DNA from: Nansenia antarctica
Taxonomy: Eukaryota; Chordata; Actinopteri; Argentiniformes; Microstomatidae
Reading direction: 5' to 3'
Length of the DNA stretch: 64,000 nt
Assembly (NCBI GenBank): GCA_963989245.1
Contig: OZ022344.1
Coordinates: forward strand, 59,772,842 to 59,836,841
The notes beneath the pieces were generated by a model. The model was not told the DNA's origin. It made no database searches and saw only the letters and a list, made by a program, of their open reading frames with translations. Positions 44,740-56,171 of the stretch are shown in pieces (positions within the stretch are counted from its first letter, which is position 1; every line of letters begins with the position of its first letter). Position numbers and translations under genes: made by a program.

Positions 44740-45000
44740 CTTGAGAAACACGTCTGTCGATATTTGATTTCACACCGCAGTCTGACAGCAGCGGGCTGAA
44801 TTTTAACGCCATTGAATGAAGCGTTGTGTCGGCGTGAAAACCAGAGGGGAGATTCTATATATTTGATTGGCGTGCCAACCTGTGAGTTATTTTCAGTAGT
44901 ATCTGCAGGGCCTTAAACTGGAATATACTCTCCCTTATCGCGGTGCATGCAGGCAGCTGCTGGATCGATTAGAATGCCTGTGAACTGTTTGGTTTATCCC
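44740..45000. other. Repeat-poor block, candidate conserved non-coding sequence
   Basis: Even-composition unique sequence between the AT microsatellite and a SINE. No frame of note. Confidence 0.22.
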
Positions 45001-45075
45001 CAGCTTTCATCTCTGGGGGTCAACATGCTTCTGAAGGGTCAGCTACCCGGGTGTATGCTAACATGCTGATAACAT

Positions 45076-45217
45076 GGTCCTCTGTGGCTCAGTTGGCCAT
45101 GTGGCGCTAACAGCGCTTAGGTTGTGGGTTTGATACTGCTGGGACCATATATACTGAACAAATGTATGCAATCACTGCAATGTAAGTTGGATGAAAGTGT
45201 CAGATAAATGGCATGAG
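45076..45217 (+). mobile_element. HpaI-like tRNA-derived SINE
   Basis: 'tggtcctctgtggctcagtt', 'gcttaggttgtgggtttgat', 'gggaccatatatactgaaca', 'aatcactgcaatgtaagtt' and a shortened tail. Small deletions lie in the A-box and tail regions. Confidence 0.88.
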
Positions 45218-45324
45218 AGGATATAAGAAGATATCATATCAGAGGCTCAAACTAGAAACTAAACATATCAACAATGTTATCGAGTAACTAAACAGTTAAT
45301 ATTTGATGAGCATCAATCAGGGGT

Positions 45325-45346
45325 CACCTCACCTCACCTCACCTCT
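45325..45346. repeat. (TCACC)n short tandem repeat
   Basis: Four to five pentamer copies. Confidence 0.85.
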
Positions 45347-46104
45347 AAGACGGTGAGGGAAAGGAACCTCAAAAAGAGTGATGCTGTCAGATTTCATTAC
45401 CAAAACATCAATTTCTTCAATCAGGCATTGTCTCTATGGGAAACATATGACTAGATATTAATCCATGATTGTCTTTTTGAAAATAAGTCCCCGCAGCGAA
45501 GCAATTTAGCTGATGGGTTTGGCAGAACGCCCATTCAAATTATTTTTTTATTTTTTATTAGCCAGAGGGAAAACATTAAGCTCGCTATGTCCTAATTACA
45601 ATAACATATTGTACTTGTCTTTACATCTCATCACAAACATGACATGAAAACTTCAGCTTTGCCGTTGCAGAGCCTCATTAGAGATGTGTAACGCTGGCTG
45701 ACATTTCTATTACGGGGGAAACTGACGCCTGATTGGTTGAGGAAGTGCCAGCGTCTTGCCCCTGATTGATCGTGGCAGTGCCAACATCTTCCCCTGTCAC
45801 TCATTCCATCTGAACTCTGGCTGACATCCCTGAAGCTGTCTTGTTGACACTTCAAACAGATGACCAGTTTTAAGGCTTGATGAAGCATGCATAAACCCCT
45901 TATAAGGCCTACATACTGTAGATGTTTGATAATTGTATGACACATTTGGTTCACAAGAGGGTCTGATGTAAGGACATGTTATCCTTGTTAACTGACTTTG
46001 TTTAATAATCATTTGTGAAGTGTTTGAGGGCCTTATAGGGAAAGGGATTCAACATTTTTGTCATTGCACAGAGTACAACAAAATGCATTTATGCTCTAGA
46101 GGGG

Positions 46105-46278
46105 GCATCTAGGCAATGCATCTAGGCACAGCCATTGAAGGCGACCCCGGAGCAATTAGGGGTTCAGTGCCTTGCTCAGGGACACTTCGACATGTGACCG
46201 GCCTGGTATTTGAACCGCTGCGAGCTGCCGACTTTGCAATCATTAGACGCCGGCTCTACCGGTTGAGCCACAGCCGCG
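46105..46278 (-). mobile_element. tRNA-derived teleost SINE (minus), diverged copy of the 23.8-kb element
   Basis: 'ggagcaattaggggttcagt', 'ccttgctcagggacacttcg', reversed B box 'tatttgaaccgctgcgag' and reversed A-box region 'taccggttgagccacagcc', in the same order as 23900-24030. Confidence 0.8.
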
Positions 46279-46620
46279 TACATGAAGCGTACGTTAACAT
46301 CAACACTGCGTCATTTGTTTAAAGCGACTGTTTGGTTGTATTTATGTAGCTTGGTGTCAGTTAAACACCAAAACTAATAATATTTTATGATATAGTTATA
46401 TTTGTTTTGCTTTTGTTCACTTCGGCATTATTCTTGTATGATGAAAAGTGCTTTTAATGAATAGATTATTATTAATTATTATTATAATTATTATTATTTC
46501 AAATGTGTAATGAATATGCTCCTCAGAATGCATTAGTTAAGGCTTATTGTGCATTTGTGATCAAACAATAGACTCTAGTAATGTTGTAACCATAAACAGA
46601 CTCAAAGAGCAGCAACTGCA

Positions 46621-46899
46621 GACAGCAGCTGGTGAAAGAGGGAACAAGTCGGCAACCAATCAAAATGTTCAGACTTTTATTCTGAAAAATTAAACAATTT
46701 CAATGTTCAATGACCCACTCGCTAGTCAAGCCAAAACATTGCAGTGCAATGGATTCGACGAGTAATCCCTACTACTACCTAGTTAGTGTAGAGTAGTGGG
46801 GATTACTCACCGAATCCATTGCAATGCAATTCAATTTGTCTTGAACATTGAACATTTTGATTGGTTGCCGACTTGTTCCCACTTTCACCAGCTGCTGTC
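46621..46899. mobile_element. Long palindromic element (279 bp)
   Basis: Outer arms: GACAGCAGCTGGTGAAAG at 46621 faces CTTTCACCAGCTGCTGTC at 46882-46899, and pairing continues with 'caagtcggcaaccaatcaaa' on both sides. A second, inner palindrome uses 'gcaatggattcgacgagtaa' (46747 onward) against 'ttactcaccgaatccattgc'. Related inner sequence appears at 63838-63985. Foldback DNA transposon or MITE; family unknown and no clear target duplication. Confidence 0.8.
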
Positions 46900-47462
46900 A
46901 CATTATGTGACGCACTATATCTGAAGTAAAAACCAAAGAACAGGCAACTACACTAACTTCTTTATCTCGTCTGAACTGGATGTGTTCTCATGCCGAACGT
47001 TCATTAATTCGACAAGAGGGATTAAGAGACTTCATTTTTGAACGGACAGGCTATCTTTGTTTTCCCAGCCAACGGTTTTCTCCTTTGAAAAGGAACCTCG
47101 ACTGACGGTTGTCTCTTAGTCGAGCTAATGAAGAACCGTATGATGCTCCGCCGCATACCCCGACTTGTAATGTCATTAAAATCTAAATCACTTCACCTTT
47201 AACAAAGGCACATTCAGATGATTATAATTAGAATACATTAAGACTGATCTAGATCATAATTAGCATAGCTCCATGGGTCAATTTATGTCTGGCATAAAAC
47301 GTGGTCATTGTCCAATTTGCAATGGCTGAATTAATACGAGCCCTAATGGACCCCGTATATGTCTGGAGATATAGAGAGAAGTTCAGATATGCACTAATTA
47401 GAACGGAAAAGTCGAACTTGTCATAACCTTGCCTCTCTCTCTCTCTCCATTTCTCCACTATA

Positions 47463-47560
47463 TACAGTGGGGGAAATAAATATTCAACACATCAACACAT
47501 TTTTTTTATTCAACATATTTCCATTGCAGATACTCACATCAAATGTAGACCAGACATTGA
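47463..47560 (+). mobile_element. Tc1-like end fragment
   Basis: 'tacagtgggggaaataaata' is close to the common fish Tc1-like start TACAGTGGGG. The following 'ttcaacacatcaacac' is worn. No transposase remains. Confidence 0.45.
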
Positions 47561-47639
47561 TAATAACTCAATAAACTATACAGCTAAAGAAATTATAACA
47601 CCATAAAAAAAGCGCAATAAACTGTATGTGGCACAATGT

Positions 47640-47775
47640 AAGCCGGTAAGCTGGTTTGGAACCAGGCTTGCATCATAATGAGTAACCTTTTACTGCATTT
47701 CGTTGTCTGGTACTTTGTACTTGGTACTCTGCAATGACAATAAAGTTGAATCTAATCTAATCTAATCTAACCTTT
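47640..47775 (+). mobile_element. LINE 3'-tail fragment ending in (TAATC)n
   Basis: 'tttactgcatttcgttgtct' and 'gacaataaagttgaatc' are followed by several TAATC/CTAAT units (about 47750-47772). Resembles the end at 8360-8382. Confidence 0.6.
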
Positions 47776-48402
47776 CCTGAGACCTGAGCACTTCCGTAAG
47801 CTTGCCTCACAAATGTCTAGACTTTAGCTCGGTAGGTTTGGGCGGAATTATGACAGGCTGGAGATCAAGTTCAAATTCAGTTAGTATGCCCATTTCTACT
47901 TCTCCACCATATGTATTTATTTATTCGTGTTTTTTTTTTTTTTATTGTGTACCATGTATTGGTGAAAATTACAAGCAAACCATTTTTACATTTTCAAATG
48001 TTTCCGACCTACCCCTGCCCTGCCCCACCCAACCCCCACCACAACAACAACAAATACAACAGCAACATACATCACACAAACCAATACAATAATACTGACA
48101 GTGGAGTGAGCAATTCTCCACCATATTTGACTGCAGGTTTTTCCCTGTCTGTTATCTGTCTGTTCATACACAGTGTACACTTTGAACATTAGTCCGTTGT
48201 TCTTGTGAGATTGGATATAGTAGTATAATATGTCTAAGGCTTCACTTATGTGCAAGATGATGTTAGGGAGGCTAGCCACTAACCACAAGATCACTGGTCC
48301 AAGATATGAGGCACTGTGATCGGAGGGTTGCTGACAGCTACTACCTGGCTACTAACATGGGAATAAGAAAACAGTGAATAAAGACAATAATAATAATTAC
48401 AA

Positions 48403-48555
48403 CATACGCCATTTAGCGGATGCTTTTATCCAACGCGACTTACATTGCAGTGAGTCCATACGTTGTTCAGTATATGGTCCCAGCAGGAATCCAACCCACA
48501 ACCTAAGTGTTGTTAGTGCAATTCTCTACCAAGTGAGCCACAGAAGACCATGACC
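48403..48555 (-). mobile_element. HpaI-like tRNA-derived SINE (minus)
   Basis: 'gccatttagcggatgctttt', 'cttacattgcagtgagtcc', 'atatggtcccagcaggaat', reversed B box 'ccaacccacaacctaag' and reversed A-box region 'accaagtgagccacag'. Preceded by (AATAATA)n, the expected A-rich side. Confidence 0.88.
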
Positions 48556-48744
48556 AGGACCTAATACATGAATGGTAATACTTACAATGTGTCCAATTAG
48601 CTACTTATTAAACTTGTATAGGCTACAAATGTGTGCCTAATAAGTCCACATACTAAAGTTACTGACAATTCCACTGAGGACACACTCTAATGAGGCACTA
48701 CCATGTTGCCCACAATTATATCTTCTCAGATCTCTCAGTGCATT

Positions 48745-48960
48745 TACATTCACAGTTACATTTACTTTTTTGGCATTTAGCAGACGCCTTTATCCAAAGC
48801 AACTTACATATACTGTATATAGGCTATGTAAGTGAATTATCTATCCATCAGTCATCGCAAGAAAAAGTAATCGATGCTCGGGCCCGAGGCCATGGGCAGG
48901 AGAGGTTTCCGGAGGGACAGTGAAGACGGGTCTTCAGTCTACGCCGATGCCTAAGGCGTA
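48745..48960 (-). mobile_element. L2-like LINE 3'-end fragment (minus)
   Basis: 'ttggcatttagcagacgcct', 'atccaaagcaacttacat', 'atgctcgggcccgaggccat', then 'gagggacagtgaagacggg' and 'tcttcagtctacgccgatg', the reversed coding end as at 16975. Confidence 0.8.
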
Positions 48961-49379
48961 ATGGATAGGAGGCAGGGGGGTTAGGGGTCGATTTAGAATT
49001 CAGCATGGTGTATTCACAGACTTGTTCGGGTGTTTTTACTGACCCCACTGTCAGCCCTCACAGTTAGCCAGTGGATGATAGACACCTCAGTCGCATCTAC
49101 GTGACCTTTGACCTCCTATAGCGAGGCGGGGTCAGGTCCCCCGAGACACATATCATCATGAGGATGTCAGGACAGCGGGTCAGAAAGGTGTTGTCTACGC
49201 TCCACTCTGTCAGGTGGAGGACGCTTGAAATCCTCCGATTTCAACCTCCTCTGCTCTTGTTTTCCCCTCCAACCTCTCACTCGTCTTATGTCTCGTCCAT
49301 ACCAAACAGGTCTGTTCTGGCCAGTGCTACAGTGCTATTCTGCACATCAGTTGAGGTACTCTACGGTACATAACATTCA

Positions 49380-49722
49380 GAACTTTTGAAAGATTTAGGA
49401 ACATACTCAAACTGAAGTAAAACTCATTATGTCTTTTTGATCAATAAAAAAAAAGAAGTGTTTTCCTACGCACACAGACGGTACTTTTCATTTATCTTCA
49501 CATTCTTGGGAGGTGCATCAAAAATCAAATATGCAGTTTTCATATATGTATTTGAATATATTGTTTCTATCCAAGAACTTTCGAAAGATTTATGAACATG
49601 CTCAAATTCAAGAAAAACTCATTATGTCTTTTTGATCAATTAAAAAAAAAGGAAAGTGTTTTCCTACGCGCACAGAAGGTACTTTTCATTTATCTTCACA
49701 TTCTTGGGAGGTGCATCAAAAA
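49380..49722. repeat. Tandem duplication, about 197-bp unit
   Basis: 'aacttttgaaagatttagga' at 49380 recurs as 'aactttcgaaagatttatga' at 49577. Both units share 'aaaactcattatgtcttttt', an A run, 'gtgttttcctacgc' and 'ttgggaggtgcatcaaaaat' in order. Differences are scattered, so this is an older duplication. Confidence 0.93.
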
Positions 49723-49729
49723 TCTCAGT

Positions 49730-50690
49730 GGTGCGATGAGGGAGGCAGTCAACCTGAAGCGGAGCAGACGGGGAGCCTGGGACGCCGTCTGACTGACATC
49801 GTCCCTCTCCATATTGCTTTTTTTATTAAACGCACGACGTAGCGCGGCGCTCCTTGCGGCTGTAGTCTGTTTCTGGTGATGAGGATGTTTACTTTTAATA
49901 TCGACTCTGCCGTCTGGGCCTCAAAGCCACATTTAAGCAGTTCCACAACTTCAGAGGAATAATTAGTCTTAGTATTGTTGGGAGTAAACAATACACTCTC
50001 GCTCGGTGACACATCCTTGACAAAATGAGGGGGAAATAGACCACAGATAAGCAAAGCAGCTCAATTTATGCACCACGAGGGGGTGAATATTGAAGAGGAA
50101 AAACAATTTCCGGAGGGAAATGGGAGTTGAGGATTTCATTTAGTAGACAATGTCGACTACCGTTTCTCTCGTTGTCTGGGTTTTCTTCTCTCACTTCCTG
50201 AACCAAATGTGATATCTGAATAAATTCCTCATGGGAAATAGTAGGATGGATTAGGCCTAGTGCTATTATCACCAAGCTCAAGTCTTTGAAATATGTAAGG
50301 CTTTATCATTTGGTATCATCAAGGTTGAAGCAGGGTCATGCTAAGTATTTTAAGGTGGACGTACAGTATTTATAGTGTTGTACTTGGATGTACAGTTGCT
50401 GCAGTGTATATTGTTTCCCCATTAATATTCCCTTGTGAACGTGGACCTGATAGATAGGGCTTGGGAGGAACCAACCTACTGTAATGTTAATTATATCAGT
50501 GCCTTGAACCATACAGCTCACTGAGCTCATGAAAGAACAAACACTATTCATCGCAGTTAATTTATCACCAAATCAAATGGTAATTGCTTTCTCTCCCTCA
50601 ACCAAAGACGCTCCGTAGTGCAATCAAGCACATATTATACACTTTTCACCTTGGAAGGATAATAAATTGCCCCATATCCCCCCCCACCAC
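49730..50690. other. No gene seen
   Basis: Unique sequence; the 101-aa minus frame at 49749-50054 has no recognisable domain. Confidence 0.5.
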
Positions 50691-50696
50691 CCTCTC

Positions 50697-50698
<2 letters not shown>

Positions 50699-50731
<33 letters not shown>
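50699..50731. repeat. (CA)n microsatellite
   Basis: Clean CA run, then CATGCG variants. Confidence 0.95.
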
Positions 50732-50732
<1 letters not shown>

Positions 50733-50916
50733 CGTGCTCACACACATGCACAATATTCCCCCTAATATTTTTCCGCTCAGTTAAATTGCCTTTAGATGGG
50801 CTCGCTCCTCCCTGTCACATCAAATCTGCTCTTGTCAGTGGCGTGATGGATATGCAATACTGTGCTAATTACATTGTAGGGGGAGAGGGTTGGGGGAGCA
50901 TGAGTGGTATTGGGGT

Positions 50917-50933
50917 GGGGGGGGGGGGGGGGG
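50917..50933. repeat. G homopolymer, 17 bp
   Basis: Uninterrupted G run in a G-rich stretch (50878-50933). Confidence 0.95.
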
Positions 50934-51389
50934 TTCACCAATGCCAAGCATATACTGTAGGGTGGAGGACAAAGTCATCTTCCGCAGTATATTTTTAGAC
51001 GTGAGGGGGCTCTGGCAGAGTCCTAGATGAACCTGAGAGCAGGAGAGAGCGGCGGTTATTAGCAGCAGATGGTGCACTCATTACCAACCCTATTGAGTTG
51101 CTGGAGCGGAAGGATAAACTAGCGGAGAACAACTCCCTTCCTAAGGGGATGAACCACCTGTCGGAGACGGCAGGAGCGTTCTAATATAGGCTCTGTGTTT
51201 ATCCCTATATCATCACAGGCGTCGTATAACGCAAGTTGTGTGAGATGGAGAGCTGGGGGGATAATGGGTTCTCTGTGTGGAACCTGCAGCTTTTTGCGTG
51301 CGGGAAATCGACCGCACTATGGATTTGCCGTAATCAAGTGTCTATTCATCGTAGAGGGAGAGAAAAGACTGTCTGAGTACACAAGTGTT

Positions 51390-51648
51390 CAATCAGGGAG
51401 GGAGGGAGGGAGGGAGAGTGGGAGGGGGGAGGGAGGGAGAGAGAGAGAGGGGCGGGTGAGAGGCGAGAAGGAGAGAGAAGGAGAAAGGGAGGAAGCACTG
51501 GAAGACAGATAGACAGACAGAGAGGGAGAGATGGAGAGCGTGAGAGAGAGAGAGAGAGATGGAGAGATGGAGAGCGTGAGAGAGAGAGAGAGTAAGAGTG
51601 GGAGTAACAGAGAGCGTGTAGGAGAGAGAAAGAGAGAGTGAGTTCAAG
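51390..51648. repeat. Purine-rich GA/GGGA tract
   Basis: (GGGA)n then GAGA with a duplicated 'gatggagagcgtgagag' (51530 and 51565). Confidence 0.93.
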
Positions 51649-51829
51649 ACATATGCTGTATACGTATATTATTACATCAAGGTAACGTACAGGGCAGCTG
51701 GCAACGCCACATATTTGCATGTACAGCATGATATGTGTGTGTGTGTGTATGTGTATGCAGTACATGATGGTAATGTCATGTAGACGGGGCCTGACTAGCC
51801 CCTGGGTCGTTCCACTGTCCCCCCGAGGA

Positions 51830-52175
51830 GGCGGCTGAGTAACGGTCGTTTGAATTGGCAGCTTTGACGGACTCCTCCACTCTGCTGATTGTTATTCAAG
51901 GGGAGCACGGCCTCTTGTGTTTTATGGTCTCGATCTCCTCCGTCGCCAATGCGTCCGCAGATTTACGGCGTTAAAACCCGCCAGGCGCAAGGTGATAGGC
52001 CTATATTTGTAATGGCTGAAACATTGAAACATCAGCGCAGTCAATCGTGGCAAGCAGGTCTCAGGACGCGGCCTGATAGAGAAAGGTCAAAGGTCACGGG
52101 ACGTTACCTATCACGGTTAATGCCGTTGTGGGTTTTATGCTTACTTTATGTTTTATACAGTGTTTGATATCAACT
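51830..52175. other. Repeat-poor block, candidate conserved non-coding sequence
   Basis: GC-balanced unique sequence between purine and G runs. The 92-aa plus frame has no recognisable domain. Confidence 0.22.
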
Positions 52176-52277
52176 CAGTAACTAACGTAGCCTGAGAGTG
52201 CCGGCTCCTGCCTCTGTCTACCAAAGGGGGGTACAGGGGGAAATTAGTGGTATAGCGGGTAATACTGAGTGGTATTA

Positions 52278-52296
52278 GGGGGGGGGGGGGGGGGGG
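52278..52296. repeat. G homopolymer, 19 bp
   Basis: Uninterrupted G run. Confidence 0.95.
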
Positions 52297-52429
52297 ATAG
52301 AGGTATTGGTAGGACTATTATAGTCTGTAGAACAGACACAGCTCTCTTATACAGGATGGACAGCAGAGTAAGGAATCGTGTCAGATCTGTAAGATCTTGA
52401 TCTTTATTTCAGTGTGACAGGAATTGACG

Positions 52430-52645
52430 CGCTGGTGGAACGATCTGCCTATTGCTGTCAGGACTGCAGAGTCACCCCCTATCTTCCGCCATAGACTGAA
52501 GACCCATATCTTCAGGCTACATTTTAACTGTCCCTCCTAAGCCCTATTCATCCCCTCTACCCCCCTGTACAGTTGCTCTACTGTAGATTTGGATAGATCA
52601 TTGTCTTAAAAGGTGTCTGCTAAATGCCAAAAATGTACAAAAATG
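52430..52645 (+). mobile_element. L2-like LINE 3' end: last codons plus tail
   Basis: 52430-52540 reads WWNDLPIAVRTAESPP..., then RLKTHIFRL and a stop at 52538. This is the conserved C-terminal motif (WN-LP...R..ES...F...LKTHLF) of L2/CR1-type LINEs. The tail follows: 'ttggatagatcattgtctta' and 'ggtgtctgctaaatgccaaa'. It is the plus-strand counterpart of the minus fragments at 16740, 31190, 36865 and 48745. Confidence 0.85.
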
Positions 52646-52935
52646 TAAACAGACGTTCTCACTAGCTCTGCAGCTAATAACAATATAACATAACAATATA
52701 ATGTCACATCACCCATAATCTATCAGCTCTATTTAAGATGTTTCTATCTGCAACATTCAGCAGGCTGAACGCTCTCCTACTGGAGCTCCTACAGGACACA
52801 TTCACTGTCCAGTAGTACTTACTGGGAGGTTTGGCAAGGGATTGGCCAGTGATGAGGTAATACTAATGTATGGATGGATAGCTGCTCTCCATTATCACCA
52901 AGACTCCACTCCCTTCCTTATGTACAGTCTACACT

Positions 52936-53190
52936 ATCCTCCGGTGGAGGCTGGTGGAGGTAGAAAACGGAGGATGGGTTCATTGTCATTGTCATTAGCT
53001 CTCTCGGTGTTGTAGCTAGCGCGGTCGGTTTGTAAGTGGAAGGTTGTGAGGTCGATACCCACTTAGGGCTGGCTGTTCTACATCGCTGTTCGCTACAGTA
53101 TCAAACGTGTGTTTGATACCATTCCTCATTCCGCTCCATGCATTACAATGAGTTTGTCATTTCTGCCTCCGCCAACCCTCCGGCTAGCCT
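52936..53190. mobile_element. hAT-like MITE split by a tRNA-like insertion
   Basis: The left arm 'ggtggaggctggtggaggta' (52943) and right arm 'tttctgcctccgccaaccct' (53159) belong to the CAGTGG family. The middle, 52985-53085, has an A-box-like 'ttgtagctagcgcggtcgg' and B-box-like 'gaggtcgatacccac', suggesting a SINE-type insert. Confidence 0.5.
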
Positions 53191-53424
53191 GCTAATGATG
53201 CTAATACCATTTGATATAAGCAAGCAGCTTGCCCGGCAATTAGTTATTGATGCTTGATACTCATCAGATAATTGTGACTGACTGTGCTTTATCTAAATCT
53301 GATTACATCCACAGGATGTTGGCCGTGCTTTACTGTAATAGGAGAAATAGAGTCTGACAGAGACGAACGAGCCCTCTGTTTGATCAATACAGTCTCTACG
53401 GATTGATCCCTGGGAGAAGACGGG

Positions 53425-53720
<296 letters not shown>

Positions 53721-53967
53721 GCTCAGGCACCAGGGGAGGGACAACTGGAAAACAGACAGAAGTCAGCGAGTGAAAGTTTGACTTTTTCTGGGCGAATTCA
53801 TTGTGATAGCTGGCTGCTGTCTCTGCCCCAGTGAGTGGGAGGGATGTGCGATGCGTGACAGCTGAGCGCAGAGGGCGAGCTGTCACTACTGACACTGCCA
53901 CCCACAGAGAGGGAGAGTGGCCAGGCCATTTATTTTTATATATTTATTTCCAGAAGGCACACTGTGA

Positions 53968-53970
<3 letters not shown>

Positions 53971-53998
<28 letters not shown>
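53971..53998. repeat. (TG)n microsatellite
   Basis: Clean 28-bp TG run. Confidence 0.95.
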
Positions 53999-53999
<1 letters not shown>

Positions 54000-54126
54000 C
54001 CTGTCTTTTGTGAGTTTCATAATTGATTTGGAGCAGAAAAAAGGGTCCCATGTCACTCTGCATCCTCTCTCTGGGTGTGATGCTCCGCCAGCACGCTCTG
54101 CAGATGTGGATGTCTACTGATGTGTA

Positions 54127-54134
54127 CATACACA

Positions 54135-54176
<42 letters not shown>

Positions 54177-54375
54177 CACACATATACACACATACACACA
54201 CATACACACACATACACACATACATATACACACATACACACACACATATACTCACATACACCCACACACACACATATACACACACACGCACAAACACACA
54301 CACACATACACACACACACACACACAGACAAATACATAAACACACCTACACACACACACACACACACACACACGA
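54127..54375. repeat. (CA)n array with ACATATACAC variants
   Basis: About 250 bp of CA with TATACACACATA units recurring at roughly 20-60 bp. Confidence 0.96.
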
Positions 54376-54385
54376 ACACACACAG

Positions 54386-54502
54386 ATGGAAATGCCTTGA
54401 TGCACATCTCCCATAGAGTCCTTGCTTTAGATGTGTTTATCAGAGATGGGGTGGATGGTGGGGTGGATTTCATGATGAATGAATTGCATTTTTCTTGCTT
54501 AT

Positions 54503-54591
<89 letters not shown>

Positions 54592-54705
54592 AGGAAATGC
54601 CTTGATGCACATCTCCCATAGTTCAGAAAGCCCTTGCTTTAGTTGTGTTTATCAGCGATGGGGTGGATTTCATGATGAATGACTTGCATTTTTCTTGTTT
54701 ACCTA
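54386..54705. repeat. Tandem duplication around a (CA)n microsatellite
   Basis: 'ggaaatgccttgatgcacat' at 54389 recurs at 54592. Both copies continue through 'ctcccatag', 'gtgtttatcag', 'gggtggatttcatgatgaat' and 'ttgcatttttcttg'. The unit is about 203 bp, including a CA array (54506-54589). The first copy has an extra 'gatggtggggtg'. Confidence 0.93.
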
Positions 54706-54850
54706 GAATTTTTGGTGGTCATTTCTGTTTACATTCACCCACCTTTTGTATCAAATGGTTGTGTATGAAACAGACCTGGGTCAAGTACAACTGTCAAATA
54801 CTTTATAATATGCTGTGCTTGATTTAGTTTGCATGGTGAATCAATATCTA

Positions 54851-54935
<85 letters not shown>
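54851..54935. repeat. (AT)n microsatellite, 85 bp
   Basis: Near-perfect TA run. Confidence 0.98.
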
Positions 54936-54937
<2 letters not shown>

Positions 54938-55059
54938 TGGACAGTACATTTCCAGTGGGTTAGCTGCCTGCTTGAGCAAACGTCCTCCCTCATTGCTTTT
55001 AATTTGTCAAACCTAATTGGTTTTTCAGCCAACTGAACAACTTTTAGGCTACGGTCTCC

Positions 55060-55290
55060 CAATGTTGTCAAGATGGCCGCCAGTCAGAGCCATGAATCAG
55101 AAGCGTGGTTGACGCGTGGCTGTTCACAGTGACTCTGAGGGTCATTAAGAGACAAGCTCCTTTCTCCTCTCTCTGCTCCCGCCTCTGGTTCCCAGTTATT
55201 TATGGCATCATGTCCGCTCATACAGCCGCTCCTCTAATTACACTTAGCCTTCAAGATTAATGGAGGGCCTCGGCCGGCTGCATCTGCCAA
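55060..55290. other. Repeat-poor block, candidate conserved non-coding sequence
   Basis: Even-composition unique sequence between AT and CA microsatellites, with no frame of note. Confidence 0.22.
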
Positions 55291-55494
55291 CGTTACCTTT
55301 GTTTCACCCTCCTGATGGATGAGGAAGGCAGCAGAAAGGTTTCTCTAGACCCCCTCCTCCCCTCCTCCTCCAGACATGGGGGTGTGGACCAGTGGTGGAG
55401 CAGGTCACAGGCTCTGGTAGTGATTCTTGTTCACCAAAACACTGGTCCACTGTTGAAGATATTCACTCACTGGTGTCATTATTGCTGTTGTTCA

Positions 55495-55592
55495 CACACA
55501 TGTACACACACACACACACACACGCACGCACGTGCACATGCACATGCACATGCACACGCACAAACACACACACACACACACACACGCACACA
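55495..55592. repeat. (CA)n microsatellite with CATGCA variants
   Basis: CA run, then four CACATG/CACACG units, then CA. Confidence 0.95.
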
Positions 55593-55634
55593 AAAACACA
55601 CTGTGTTCAAAGGACTTGAGGGTGGCAGAGTGTG

Positions 55635-55914
55635 GATATCTTAGTACACACTTTTTAGTGTGTTTTAACTTAAAACACATCTTTTTAGCCTGGCTTTTAT
55701 CTAGTGTCTATGTCACCTTGCACTTTTACTCCTATCTTATCTTCTTTTTCTTTCTTTTTTTCCTGGTTTTATTGTGTTATATTTATTTTATCTACGTATG
55801 TCGTTATACCTCTTGTTTTATTGTAGCATAGTTTATTTACTATTGTTTTTATGTTCAGCACTTGAAGTTGCATTCAATGCAAGCCTTGTGCTATATAAAT
55901 AAAGTTTGATTGAT
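55635..55914 (+). mobile_element. Second LINE type: C-terminal residue plus 3' UTR
   Basis: 55669-55704 reads LKTHLFSLAFI and a stop, the conserved L2-type C-terminus. An AT-rich UTR follows and ends 'ctatataaataaagtttgat' with ATAAATAAAG as poly(A)-like signal. It differs from the 52.4-kb fragment in the UTR, so it is a different LINE family. Confidence 0.7.
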
Positions 55915-56171
55915 ATCATATCTCACATATAATTGATAGTGACTATATAGATATCTTGACGGACAGCATCCTGTGTCCTTAAAACTCCATTGTATACTTT
56001 GATAAAACTGAATGGATGTCATTTTGTTAATGGAGAATTGGCTCTCCTGGTTGCCAGCTGTGTTGTCTTGGCTGGGAGTCTGATAGGCCTGCTTTGAAGG
56101 AGGCATTATCCACATAATAGCATCAGTCCGTCTAACATCTTCAACATCTGTTGATGTCTCTGGTCCTCATT

